Source: an uncultured Alphaproteobacteria bacterium (GTDB lineage: Bacteria > Pseudomonadota > Alphaproteobacteria > Micavibrionales > Micavibrionaceae). Taken from it: 36,025 nt of DNA. Below are positions 15,352 through 22,542 of the stretch, one piece after another (position 1 is the first letter of the stretch; each line of letters opens with the position of its first letter). A model generated the notes under the pieces. The model was given only the letters and a program-made list of their open reading frames with translations, ran no database searches and was not told where the DNA came from. The DNA is taken from assembly GCA_937934135.1 (NCBI GenBank), contig CALHAW010000029.1, forward strand, positions 1 to 36,025, in the 5' to 3' direction. A program made the position numbers and the translations under genes.

Positions 15352-15395
15352 ATAAAACGCGGATTTTAATGCATCCGCAATTTCATCATTGGGTT

Positions 15396-15755
15396 TTACT
15401 TTTTTTTCTTGCCGCTTGCCGCTTTTTTTTTCGGTGCGGCCTTTGCGGATTCGGCGGGATCTTCACCACCAAAATATGCAAATGTGATTGCGTTTTTCAA
15501 GGCTTCCACGGTCAATGCAAATGGCGGGGATGCTTCCACAATCTTTTCAACGGTAAATTCCGGGTTGTGCTTTTGAAGGCCAATGGATAACACCACCGCA
15601 ATTTTGCTTAAATCACGCCCGTTAACAACGGCATCAATTTCCGTGCCGCTTAATTCGGTTTGTAGTTTACCCAGCGCATTCCAATCAAAAACAATCGTAG
15701 CATCAACGCCGCCGATTTTTAATTTTTCTTCGCCCTTATATTTATTTGCTGTCAT
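15396..15755 (-). CDS. Tail assembly chaperone (G-like, TAC family)
   Basis: A 119-residue protein matching the gene-transfer-agent type tail chaperone family (Phage_TAC_11-like): GGVDATIVFDWNALGKLQTELSG at the start, then AVVLSIGLQKHNPEFTVEKIVE and ALTVEALKNAITFAYFGGE. The end is lysine-rich (AAPKKKAASGKKKK) and encoded by two A runs (A9 near 15421-15430, A8 at 15400-15407), both possible -1 slip sites. The start at 15755 has GGGTAAGGA 7 nt upstream. Confidence 0.82.
   Translation of the reverse strand: MTANKYKGEEKLKIGGVDATIVFDWNALGKLQTELSGTEIDAVVNGRDLSKIAVVLSIGLQKHNPEFTVEKIVEASPPFALTVEALKNAITFAYFGGEDPAESAKAAPKKKAASGKKKK
15400..15407 (-). promoter_or_regulatory. Probable -1 ribosomal frameshift site
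   Basis: On the minus strand the gene ends GGC AAG AAA AAA AAG TAA. Slipping back one base on A8 reads AAA GTA AAA CCC and continues without a stop into the T-like frame at 15088-15351. This is the standard position and frame for tail chaperone frameshifts. The A9 run about 20 bp upstream could serve the same frame. Confidence 0.75.
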
Positions 15756-15932
15756 GGTTTTTTCCTTACCCTTTCAAATTAAAATATGGCTTTTGCGGTG
15801 TGGTGCCATTAACCACTATTTTTAAATGCGGGCATTTATCAAGTCTTAAAAAACGCGGGCCATAAATGAAATTCAAATATGGCTTGCCTCTTGCCTTACC
15901 GCCACCCGCGGGATGTATTACACAATATATTA
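15756..15932 (-). other. 177-bp gap with a 36-50 codon open frame
   Basis: Between the tail tube and chaperone genes, one minus-strand frame is open from inside the end of the tail tube gene to a stop just before the chaperone ribosome binding site. It would encode HPAGGKARGKPYLNFIYG... and end QKPYFNLKG. No ATG is present in frame; a TTG near the middle follows AAGAGG. KPYLNF and KPYFNL look like an internal duplication. It could be a -1 extension of the tube protein, a TTG-started small gene, or chance. Confidence 0.3.
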
Positions 15933-16352
15933 TTATGCTTCGGTGATTGTCAATGCGCCTGTAATTTCCAGCGCAAATGATCCATCAACTTTGGAATCAA
16001 CACCACCGCTTTGCGGGTTGCTCATAACAAACGCTTCAAATTGAACGGTTGATGTGTCCGAATATGTAAGTAAAAACAATTTTTTACCCCCGGCGGCTTT
16101 CGCGGCGCGACATTCTTTTTGCCCGGCATCGGATGGCAAATGGTTTACATCCAGCGAAAATCCGCCGTTGTCCTGTAAACCCTGCAATTTTTCTTTTGCG
16201 GTTGATTGCAAATGTGTCACATCAATAATTGCGGCTTGTCCATCAAATCCGCTAAAATTGGTGATCTCGCTAATCTCTGTTAGGGCCGCGGGGGAATCAC
16301 CAACATCCCCAACTTCTAATTTAAATCCCTGTGTCGGTAATGCATCTGACAT
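15933..16352 (-). CDS. Major tail tube protein
   Basis: A 139-residue protein with the features of short siphovirus tube proteins: a LEVGDVGDSPAALTEISEITNFSGFDG start, IDVTHLQSTAKEKLQGL, then FVMSNPQSGGVDSKVDGSFALEITGALTITEA at the end. It would form the hexameric tail tube. Its place between the DUF3168 completion protein and the chaperones is the usual one. Confidence 0.88.
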   Translation of the reverse strand: MSDALPTQGFKLEVGDVGDSPAALTEISEITNFSGFDGQAAIIDVTHLQSTAKEKLQGLQDNGGFSLDVNHLPSDAGQKECRAAKAAGGKKLFLLTYSDTSTVQFEAFVMSNPQSGGVDSKVDGSFALEITGALTITEA

Positions 16353-16363
16353 GGTGTGTTCCT

Positions 16364-16768
16364 TTATTGTTTAAATGTTACGATGTAATTGCCCAAACTT
16401 CTAAATAAATAAGGTTCTTCGGTTTGATCAAATGTATCAAATTCATTTTGCAACGAAACGCCAGCAATTTCAACAAACTTTTGTGGGCTATCATCACCAT
16501 ATTGCACGGTTCCGGCATAACCGTCCATAATTTCTTCAATTTCCGCCCCCAATTCCTTTGCCGCATAATATTCATCGGCATATGCATCAACCTGAATTGT
16601 GCATTGTGCATAGCCGGATGGCCCATTAATGGCCCGCCAGCGTTCGGAATCCACACGTTGAAAAACAATAAACGGCCCCTTTGCGTTGTCCGGGGCGCGG
16701 GCCGCATAAACCTTTTCATCCGCAAGGCTTTTTAATAATTCATATATGGCATGTTCCACTAATTTCAT
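16364..16768 (-). CDS. Tail completion protein (DUF3168)
   Basis: A 134-residue protein of the DUF3168 type: AIYELLKSLADEKVYAARAPDNAKGPFIVFQRVDSER at the N terminus, a VDAYADEYYAAKELGAEIEEIMDG helix and a C-terminal EEPYLFRSLGNYIVTFKQ. Family members cap the tail tube at the head-proximal end. Its ATG overlaps the stop of the gene upstream. Confidence 0.87.
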   Translation of the reverse strand: MKLVEHAIYELLKSLADEKVYAARAPDNAKGPFIVFQRVDSERWRAINGPSGYAQCTIQVDAYADEYYAAKELGAEIEEIMDGYAGTVQYGDDSPQKFVEIAGVSLQNEFDTFDQTEEPYLFRSLGNYIVTFKQ

Positions 16769-17190
16769 TTTTTCACCATCTTGTTAAATTCTTTGTCAAT
16801 GCCCTTGCGCAAAACCTCTTTTAATTGATCCATCATTGGACCTTGTGAACGCTCAAATGCGGGCACAAACCACGGTTGCGCGGGAATAAACCGGGTGCCA
16901 TATTCTAAAAAATAACCCCAAAATGCCTTGCCCGTTGAAACAAATGCGGCTTTGCGTGAACGCTTTGTGCGGGCTTTACCAACTTTGATGTTTTTATATA
17001 ATTGCCCATATTCTTCCGATGCTTGTGAAGGCACGGCACCACGCGGCGCGGATGATTTAATTTCTTTCCGGGCCTTGCGTACCGCGGATGTTACGGCCTT
17101 TTGCAACACACGATTATGTACCTTGTCCGGCAATTGGTTTAATGCCTTGTCCAGTTCTTTCAATCCATCAACTTTTGTTGTGACTTGCAT
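16765..17190 (-). CDS. HK97 gp10-like tail-joining protein
   Basis: A 141-residue basic protein. GLKELDKALNQLPDKVHNRVLQKAVTSAVRKARKEIKSSAPRG is the typical start of the HK97 gp10 family, and GYFLEYGTRFIPAQPWFVPAFERS is its conserved C-terminal half. It acts in joining head and tail. Its start overlaps the stop of the head closure gene. Confidence 0.9.
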   Translation of the reverse strand: MQVTTKVDGLKELDKALNQLPDKVHNRVLQKAVTSAVRKARKEIKSSAPRGAVPSQASEEYGQLYKNIKVGKARTKRSRKAAFVSTGKAFWGYFLEYGTRFIPAQPWFVPAFERSQGPMMDQLKEVLRKGIDKEFNKMVKK

Positions 17191-17528
17191 TATTCAACCC
17201 CCACGCCTTCGGCGGTTAACCACAAATAACCCATGCGGCGGGCCGTATGATCAACATAAATAACATTGTAATAATTGCCCATATATTGGATCCGGTCCGT
17301 GTTTTTTACATCATCACGATAACGGATGCGCACGCGGATTGTTTCTTGCGCGTTGTTGCGGGCGGATTCAAATGTTTCGGCACCCTTTTGGCTTATGACT
17401 TCGGCCCAAAATGGCGTTGGCGGTGAATTGCCGGATAAATCGGTATATGTTACGCGCAACGATCCCGAAACATTTGTTTCGGTTCGGCTTTCAATATAAA
17501 TGTTTTTATCTAATTTTCCTGCGCTCAT
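17190..17528 (-). CDS. Head closure / head-tail joining protein
   Basis: A 112-residue protein of the phage head-tail joining family (SPP1 gp16-like): AGKLDKNIYIESRTETNVSGS, FWAEVISQKGAETFESARNNAQETIRVRIRYRDDV and DRIQYMGNYYNVIYVDHTARRMGYLWLTAEG. The RYRxxVxxxDRI(x)Y core is diagnostic. It acts as the stopper under the connector. In this genome it is separated from the connector gene (20430) by a 2.3-kb fibre cassette. Confidence 0.88.
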   Translation of the reverse strand: MSAGKLDKNIYIESRTETNVSGSLRVTYTDLSGNSPPTPFWAEVISQKGAETFESARNNAQETIRVRIRYRDDVKNTDRIQYMGNYYNVIYVDHTARRMGYLWLTAEGVGVE

Positions 17529-17540
17529 GGCACCATCCTA

Positions 17541-18107
17541 TCATATAATTTCGCGTAAATTTACTTTTTTAAAGCAATTAAGGTTTGATGATGGGGATGC
17601 ATTAAAAACGGGCACCGGGATCAATGGTGCGGCCTTTTCAAAATGCTTGATCCATTTATCATACTGACTTGATCGGACCACCAGCGGGGGCATATCATCA
17701 TCAAAACAATGTTTTGGCCCGGCGGGTTCATGGCCCATATCGTAACCCAATAAAACAACCTTCTTTGCACCCATCATAACGGCCAAATTTAAGATTTGAA
17801 AACCTGAATTTCCACCCGTTGCCAACACGCCATTTTCGCCCCAAATTAAATCATGGTCAACCGGGATGTGTGTTAAACCCCATTTGGCGCATGTGCGCTC
17901 ACATGGGCAAAATTTTGGGCCATGATACTGCGGGCATCCTCTATAGGCATCCCACCAGTTAAAATCTGCGGCATAATGCACATGCGCCCATGGTGCCATA
18001 AACACCATTTCGTTGACCACATAAACGCGGCCTTTGCCTTTGCAATAATCAATATCGGATTGTGTAACGGATGGGCCGGATGCAATGCAAATCGCTATAT
18101 CATCCAT
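17541..18107 (-). CDS. MptE/DUF115-like protein
   Basis: A 188-residue Rossmann-like protein: DIAICIASGPSVTQSDIDYCKG at the start, a WGENGVLATGGNSGFQILNLAVMMGAKKVVLLGYDM core (about 96-130), and several cysteines and histidines in the middle (CPCERTC). This pattern resembles the DUF115 / 6-hydroxymethylpterin diphosphokinase MptE-like group, which includes phage proteins and sialyltransferase-like sugar enzymes. The start at 18107 follows AAAGGAATTAAA. It ends the fibre cassette, so modification of fibres or a surface sugar is possible. The substrate is not predictable here. Confidence 0.68.
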   Translation of the reverse strand: MDDIAICIASGPSVTQSDIDYCKGKGRVYVVNEMVFMAPWAHVHYAADFNWWDAYRGCPQYHGPKFCPCERTCAKWGLTHIPVDHDLIWGENGVLATGGNSGFQILNLAVMMGAKKVVLLGYDMGHEPAGPKHCFDDDMPPLVVRSSQYDKWIKHFEKAAPLIPVPVFNASPSSNLNCFKKVNLREII

Positions 18108-18118
18108 TTTAATTCCTT

Positions 18119-18661
18119 TTAAAAAAGTACGATTGCCCAAAAACTTGCGGTTCCTGAAACAATTCTATGTTCAAATGATGTGCTATTTGATCCCATTTGC
18201 ATTTTGAATGTATCACCGCTTGTGACTGCAACGGGCCTTTGAAAATCTAATTCTTCTCTATCCCCTAACCCGGTTTGCCGAGTATATCCTTCGGACCTCA
18301 TGCCATTAATTTGCGTGGTTCCTTTTACCATTCTTAAACGAGGTTGCGCCCGATTGTTGCCTGTTGTTTGTTCTAATGTTGCTCCGCCGCCAATAAAAAT
18401 AATCCCGGTATGATTTACGGTTAAAACGCCCGTTAATGCATTAAAAGAAAAAATTGAATCACCATCATCATTTGGTTCTTCGGTCCATCCTATTATATCG
18501 TCAAAACTTGTTGATGCGGATGTTTGTTGGCTATTGTTATAGGCGGCAAATGAAAATCCAATATTGGGATTTACACCAATATTTGCAATTTGATCTTCAA
18601 TGGATTTGATTTTTTGCCCTACACGGGTAAATCCAGCATCAATATCTTCTTTTAAACCCAT
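18119..18661 (-). CDS. Fibre protein with C1q-like C-terminal domain
   Basis: A 180-residue protein. The N terminus MGLKEDIDAGFTRVGQKIKSIEDQI is a short coiled-coil stem shared with the gene upstream. The rest (GFSFAAYNNSQQTSASTSFDDIIGW ... FSFNALTGVLTVNHTGIIFIGGG ... GTASFWAIVLF) has the strand pattern of C1q/TNF-like jelly-roll trimers used as phage fibre tips. No clear ribosome binding site is seen; it begins 4 bp past the previous stop, so coupling is likely. It probably binds host surfaces or decorates the head. Confidence 0.72.
   Translation of the reverse strand: MGLKEDIDAGFTRVGQKIKSIEDQIANIGVNPNIGFSFAAYNNSQQTSASTSFDDIIGWTEEPNDDGDSIFSFNALTGVLTVNHTGIIFIGGGATLEQTTGNNRAQPRLRMVKGTTQINGMRSEGYTRQTGLGDREELDFQRPVAVTSGDTFKMQMGSNSTSFEHRIVSGTASFWAIVLF
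18636..18661 (-). repeat. 26-bp direct repeat, copy 1 (fibre gene start)
   Basis: Identical to 19137-19162. Both encode MGLKEDIDA at the start of a fibre gene, evidence of duplication of a stem-and-start module. Confidence 0.9.
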
Positions 18662-18664
18662 GCA

Positions 18665-19162
18665 TTACACCAATGCCGCTTCAAATACCGCTACAAAATC
18701 GGCATTCAAAACATCACCCATTTCGGATTGTGAAAATACTGATATGTTGGCACGCGCATTGTCTTGTTGTGTTACCGTCAAGCCCTGTGATGCTGTATCA
18801 ACGCGCAAACGCGCCGCAAGCGCGGTTAATATGCCCGTAATGTCGGCATCATTGGCATTGATCAAGTTATTTAACTCATTTAATGTGTCGGCGGCTCCGG
18901 GGGCACTATCAATCAAATCGGTTACGGCTTGCGAAATTTCTGAATTAATTTTTGTGCTGGACCATGTACTTGTTAATGCTGTTACCGCATCATTTATTGA
19001 TGCACCCGCGGTGATTGATAAATTAACTTCATTAATTGCGGCAACCAAACTTGTTTTTATTGTTGTGTTTAACCCCGTTAAATCGCCTTGCTTGTCGCGC
19101 AAATCCTTAACTTCTTGCCCCGTGCGTGTAAACCCGGCATCAATATCTTCTTTTAAACCCAT
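18665..19162 (-). CDS. Fibre cassette protein with duplicated N terminus
   Basis: A 165-residue protein starting MGLKEDIDAGFTRTGQEVKDLRDKQG, nearly the same stem as the next gene. The body (LNTTIKTSLVAAINEVNLSITAGASINDAVTALTSTWSSTKINSEISQAV) is a typical phage-fibre helical linker (the KTSLVAAINEV and STWSSTKI motifs). It ends GDVLNADFVAVFEAALV, a motif shared with the gene at 19176. The start at 19162 follows AAAGGA; longer readings to 19237 are less likely. Confidence 0.72.
   Translation of the reverse strand: MGLKEDIDAGFTRTGQEVKDLRDKQGDLTGLNTTIKTSLVAAINEVNLSITAGASINDAVTALTSTWSSTKINSEISQAVTDLIDSAPGAADTLNELNNLINANDADITGILTALAARLRVDTASQGLTVTQQDNARANISVFSQSEMGDVLNADFVAVFEAALV
19137..19162 (-). 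repeat. 26-bp direct repeat, copy 2 (fibre gene start)
   Basis: The partner of 18636-18661, 501 bp apart. It spans the first codons of the gene at 18665-19162. Confidence 0.9.
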
Positions 19163-19175
19163 AATTATATCCTTT

Positions 19176-19475
19176 CTATAATAAAGCCTGTTCAAATGTT
19201 GCCACAAAATCGGCGGATTCAATATCTTGTAAATCATCGCCTTTTGAAAATTCTTGCGTCAAATATTGTCGCACACTTTCAATATCGTTAAAACCATTTC
19301 CATTATAATTTTGAATATTTTGCCAGCGGATTTTTACAATTTGTGTTTGTTGGTTTGCAATCCATATGCTTATTTTTTCGCCATCATCCATGTGTGTTAG
19401 GCTTCGCGCCGGGTAAACTTCCCGTGTGCCATTAATGAATAAACACCGTCTATCGTTATCAAAAAATATTCTCAT
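19176..19475 (-). CDS. Small fibre cassette protein
   Basis: A 99-residue protein (MRIFFDNDRRCLFINGTREVYPARSLTHMDDGEKISIWIANQ...) whose first part looks like a small beta domain. The last 15 or so residues, DIESADFVATFEQALL, match the end of the gene at 18665 (NADFVAVFEAALV). The shared C-terminal tag suggests a docking or trimer-assembly element common to cassette members. No family is recognised. Confidence 0.62.
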   Translation of the reverse strand: MRIFFDNDRRCLFINGTREVYPARSLTHMDDGEKISIWIANQQTQIVKIRWQNIQNYNGNGFNDIESVRQYLTQEFSKGDDLQDIESADFVATFEQALL

Positions 19476-20080
19476 GCCGCGCTCAATGGTATAAATAATA
19501 AATTAAAATCCCATAATTCGGAGTCTTGACTTGCTGTTATATATATTTGTCCTTCATTTTGTTCAAATGTATCTTTTGCAAATACTGTAAATTGCATTGA
19601 AAAATCAAGGCTAATTCCAACATCCTTATCAAATTTTACACGTTGATTTTCAATGTTTTTTTGCGTGCCGCCTATATCTATTTGTCCTAAAAGGCTTGTG
19701 TTTACAACACTTGTTTCACCTTTAAAATTCATACGGATTGAATATACGTCATCCAATGCCAATGGATCAATTTTGTTATCGGAAATAAAATTGTGTCCGG
19801 TGAAGGGATCTTGCAATTCATCAATTTGTGATGTGATGTTAAAATTTACTGCGGTGCGCACACCTGCCAATAAAACCAATGGTGATCCCTGTGAATATGA
19901 ATCGCTATTTAATAATTGATAACCATAGGCACCTGATTCACCTTTTATCCCGCGTGGGCCTTTTTCGGCCAATTCTATAATTGAATTTTGCGGGTGTGGT
20001 TTTACAACTTTTGTATTGCATGCCCTTATAATTTCGGTTTCTTGTTTTGGCCTTGCAACCTCTATGCACACATTCATCAT
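19472..20080 (-). CDS. Fibre protein with collagen-like linker
   Basis: A 202-residue protein. A short N-terminal region (MMNVCIEVARPKQETEIIRACNTKVV) is followed by a collagen-like GPRGIKGESGAYG (about 41-53) and a beta-rich domain with aromatic and small residues (VLLAGVRTAVNFNITSQIDEL ... FDKDVGISLDFSMQFTVFAKD ... YITASQDSELWDFNLLFIPLSAA). The strand pattern resembles jelly-roll receptor-binding or head-fibre heads. It overlaps its neighbours at both ends. Confidence 0.68.
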   Translation of the reverse strand: MMNVCIEVARPKQETEIIRACNTKVVKPHPQNSIIELAEKGPRGIKGESGAYGYQLLNSDSYSQGSPLVLLAGVRTAVNFNITSQIDELQDPFTGHNFISDNKIDPLALDDVYSIRMNFKGETSVVNTSLLGQIDIGGTQKNIENQRVKFDKDVGISLDFSMQFTVFAKDTFEQNEGQIYITASQDSELWDFNLLFIPLSAA

Positions 20081-20433
20081 AAAGATTCCACTAATTCAAT
20101 TATACCTACCATGCGGGCATTCATTTCATTGCCATCAGTTGTTTCTTTTAACTGATAATATAATTGCCCGGTTTCGGTGATGGCTTCGGTTTCAGTGCCC
20201 GGCACTTCCATCGTAATTAAATAATTATCATCGGCATCAATGGTGAACGGGGTTGGATCATCATTTGTGTTTTTTTCAATCGCGTTTGATGCGGCACCAA
20301 GTTTTGATGCGGCCTTAAAATCAAAAACATAATTTTCGGGGTCTATATATGCGCCATCAATTTTAATGCGGAATTGGATTTTAAAATCCGTGCCCTTGTA
20401 TAGCGTAAAATTTTCATTAATTGGCTCTATCAT
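20077..20433 (-). CDS. Fibre-base protein, BppU N-domain-like
   Basis: A 118-residue beta-rich protein (NFTLYKGTDFKIQFRIKIDGAYIDPENYVFDFKAASKLGA ... ITMEVPGTETEAITETGQLYYQLKETTDGNEMNARMVGIIELVESL). The pattern of a gripping strand pair, 'gTdfkiqFrik-g-yidpenyvfdfka', and a closing 'g-lyyqLketd-gn--rm-gi-el' resembles N-terminal attachment domains of BppU-type baseplate or fibre proteins. It is first in the cassette, next to the connector gene, so it may anchor the fibres to the virion. Confidence 0.6.
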   Translation of the reverse strand: MIEPINENFTLYKGTDFKIQFRIKIDGAYIDPENYVFDFKAASKLGAASNAIEKNTNDDPTPFTIDADDNYLITMEVPGTETEAITETGQLYYQLKETTDGNEMNARMVGIIELVESL

Positions 20434-20708
20434 ATTCCTATGCTTTCACGATACGGATATAAAAGGGCTTCAACGGCATCGTTTTTATAAACTTGGCTAT
20501 CCAATTGCGCGGCCCGGTGTTCATATAAATCGCCAACAATCAACAATGCCGCGGCTTTTACGGCGGCATTCGTTGGCGGTGTGGCAACGTTCAAAAATTT
20601 GGCAATATGTTCCCTAGCGGCATCAATATAAATTTGGATTGTTGAATCCTCAATATCTTGATCAACGCGTAAATGTGCTTTGGCTTCCGCTAGGGTAACA
20701 AGTGACAT
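20430..20708 (-). CDS. Head-tail connector protein (gp6-like)
   Basis: A 92-residue helical protein: LVTLAEAKAHLRVDQDIEDSTIQIYIDAAREHIAKFLN is the hallmark of the HK97 gp6 / phage connector family, followed by NAAVKAAALLIVGDLYEHR. It forms the adaptor ring below the portal. Confidence 0.9.
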   Translation of the reverse strand: MSLVTLAEAKAHLRVDQDIEDSTIQIYIDAAREHIAKFLNVATPPTNAAVKAAALLIVGDLYEHRAAQLDSQVYKNDAVEALLYPYRESIGI

Positions 20709-20719
20709 ATTTTTTTACC

Positions 20720-21259
20720 TTATTCAGTTTCTTCTTGAATAGCGGCAACATATGCCGCTTCATCCGCATCATCGGCAAGTTCAATATCTAATTGGCCCGC
20801 TAACTCTTTTAATTCATCCAATGATAATTCGCTTAAATCACCTTTGAGTTTATCATCAAGTGTCAATTGTGCCGCCAAATCTTCAACGGTATCATCATCA
20901 CTAAATTCAATTTCACGTTCGGTCATTTCGGCTTGTAATTCTTCAATTGTCATATCAGAATATTCTTTATCATCGCCGCTTTCATCCGCATCATCGGCTT
21001 CAAGTAATGCAATCAAACCACCTTTGTTTTCACGCGCATATTCAATTTCACGCGCATCAAGTTCGGCTTTAAGTTCTTTTACGGTCAACGCTTCATAGCC
21101 TTCATCCGCATCTTCATCGGTTGGATCTTGTGCAAGGCCGTTGGCAATCAATTTTTTTGCCTTGTCTGCGGGCACATCACGGGCAATTTTGCCGGGATAG
21201 CAATTGCCAAATGTTGTGTCTGTGAAGTGTTGTGTAAATTCAATGTCTTGTGTTTTCAT
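20720..21259 (-). CDS. Acidic virion-region protein with three HeH/SAP-like repeats
   Basis: A 179-residue, very acidic protein. The first 50 residues (MKTQDIEFTQHFTDTTFGNCYPGKIARDVPADKAKKLIANGLA) form a small domain common in proteins encoded after capsid genes. Then three helix-extension-helix-like units occur: LTVKELKAELDAREIEYARENKGGLIALLE, MTIEELQAEMTEREIEFSDDDTVEDLAAQL, and LSLDELKELAGQLDIELADDADEAAYVAAI. Single units of this kind are frequent in phage proteins; three in a row are less so. It lies after the capsid terminator. A role in connector or head assembly is inferred. Confidence 0.7.
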   Translation of the reverse strand: MKTQDIEFTQHFTDTTFGNCYPGKIARDVPADKAKKLIANGLAQDPTDEDADEGYEALTVKELKAELDAREIEYARENKGGLIALLEADDADESGDDKEYSDMTIEELQAEMTEREIEFSDDDTVEDLAAQLTLDDKLKGDLSELSLDELKELAGQLDIELADDADEAAYVAAIQEETE

Positions 21260-21287
21260 GGGATTTCTCTTTCCAAGGTTTGTTTAA

Positions 21288-21318
21288 CAAAAAAGGGGCA
21301 CCGCGTGGATGCCCCTTT
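21288..21318 (-). terminator. Terminator after the capsid gene
   Basis: On the minus strand, GGGGCA-TCCACGCGG-TGCCCC is followed by TTTTTTG. It lies 36 nt past the capsid stop and before the next gene, so it probably lowers expression of connector genes relative to the abundant capsid protein. Confidence 0.85.
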
Positions 21319-21353
21319 AATATAAATTTTATTGTGCTTTGTCGCAAGCCCTA

Positions 21354-22541
21354 TTAGGCGGCAACTAACAATCCAGCAAATGCGGATGCAGGGCGGTAAA
21401 TCGCAAGGGCTTTCCGGCCTTCGGCGCGGATCGTCAAAAGATTTTCTTGAACGTTCTTTTCATCTTGTTCAAAAAATTCAACGGTTGTGCCTTCACGGTT
21501 CCAAACCTGATATGCAACATCAAATGCCGCAACCACGAATGATCCCGCTGTCATGTTATTTGTCAACACAACAGGCAATCCCCAAATGTTTGGCCCCATC
21601 GGATTTGATGGATTACCAATAACATATGCGGCATCGCCGGATCCACGCTTGATGCGCTCAATTGCACCCCAATCCGCCGGGTTCATAATTACCGCGGTTG
21701 GTGCATAATCATTTTCATGCACCTTGTAAATCGCACGGTTGATAGAATCCAACGGATTTTCCGCGGCTGTAGGTGTGAAAACCGTGTGGTTTCCTGACTT
21801 CATAATGCCGCCAATGTTTTGCCCTGTACCATCGCCAACAAGCAATTGCTTATCCATGCGTTCTTCAACGGCATGGCGCATGCGTGTATCAAGAAATGAT
21901 TGCAATTGTGGTGCATCGTCCAAAATTTGTTTGGATGCCTTCATAATTGTTGCAATCGTTTTCACCGGGGCTTGCACAAGTTCAAATCGAATATCGGATT
22001 CAGGCTTTTGCGCACCTTCGGCGGTTTCCGCGGCGTTATTTGTGAAAGATGTTTCACGGGTATATTCAACCAAATTGCCGGAAACAACACCGCTTGGCAA
22101 AATATCTTGCACACGTAACATGCGCATTGATCCACCAATAATGCCGTTCAAACGTTGTGGCGCGGCGATTGTATCAGAATTTGCGGGTGGTGATCCCTCT
22201 TGTCCTGTTACTGTGCTTGCGTGGAATTTGAAAGACTTGCCCGCGGATCCGCTTGCATATGCTTCAAAGCCAGCGGCGGCGGTAACAAGTTCACCCAATG
22301 ATTTTGGTGATGCTTTGCCATCCAACACGTTATCAACTGCGCTTTGCTTGATTTCAACGATTTCGTTTGAAATGCCTTTGATTGTTTCCGCGGCTTCGGC
22401 GGCAACTTTCAACGCTTCGGTTGCATCGGCACCAGTTTTTTCAATTGATGCTTTCAAACCTTCTTCGATTTTTGAATTTGCTTTTGCAAAATCATCAACC
22501 TTATCTTCAATGGCCTTTAATGCCTTTACTGTATCATCCAT
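21354..22541 (-). CDS. Major capsid protein, HK97 fold
   Basis: A 395-residue protein. The first about 100 residues are charged and helical (MDDTVKALKAIEDKVDDFAKANSKIEEGLKAS...), the delta/scaffold domain that the protease removes. The HK97-fold part then has RVQDILPSGVVSGNLVEYTRE, KTIATIMKASKQILDDAPQLQSFLDTRMRHAVEERMDKQLLVGDG and WNREGTTVEFFEQDEKNVQENLLTIRAEGRKALAIYRP, all family signatures. The start at 22541 follows AAGGAACATAAA. It lies 2 bp after the protease gene and is followed by a terminator. Confidence 0.95.
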   Translation of the reverse strand: MDDTVKALKAIEDKVDDFAKANSKIEEGLKASIEKTGADATEALKVAAEAAETIKGISNEIVEIKQSAVDNVLDGKASPKSLGELVTAAAGFEAYASGSAGKSFKFHASTVTGQEGSPPANSDTIAAPQRLNGIIGGSMRMLRVQDILPSGVVSGNLVEYTRETSFTNNAAETAEGAQKPESDIRFELVQAPVKTIATIMKASKQILDDAPQLQSFLDTRMRHAVEERMDKQLLVGDGTGQNIGGIMKSGNHTVFTPTAAENPLDSINRAIYKVHENDYAPTAVIMNPADWGAIERIKRGSGDAAYVIGNPSNPMGPNIWGLPVVLTNNMTAGSFVVAAFDVAYQVWNREGTTVEFFEQDEKNVQENLLTIRAEGRKALAIYRPASAFAGLLVAA

Positions 22542-22542
22542 T

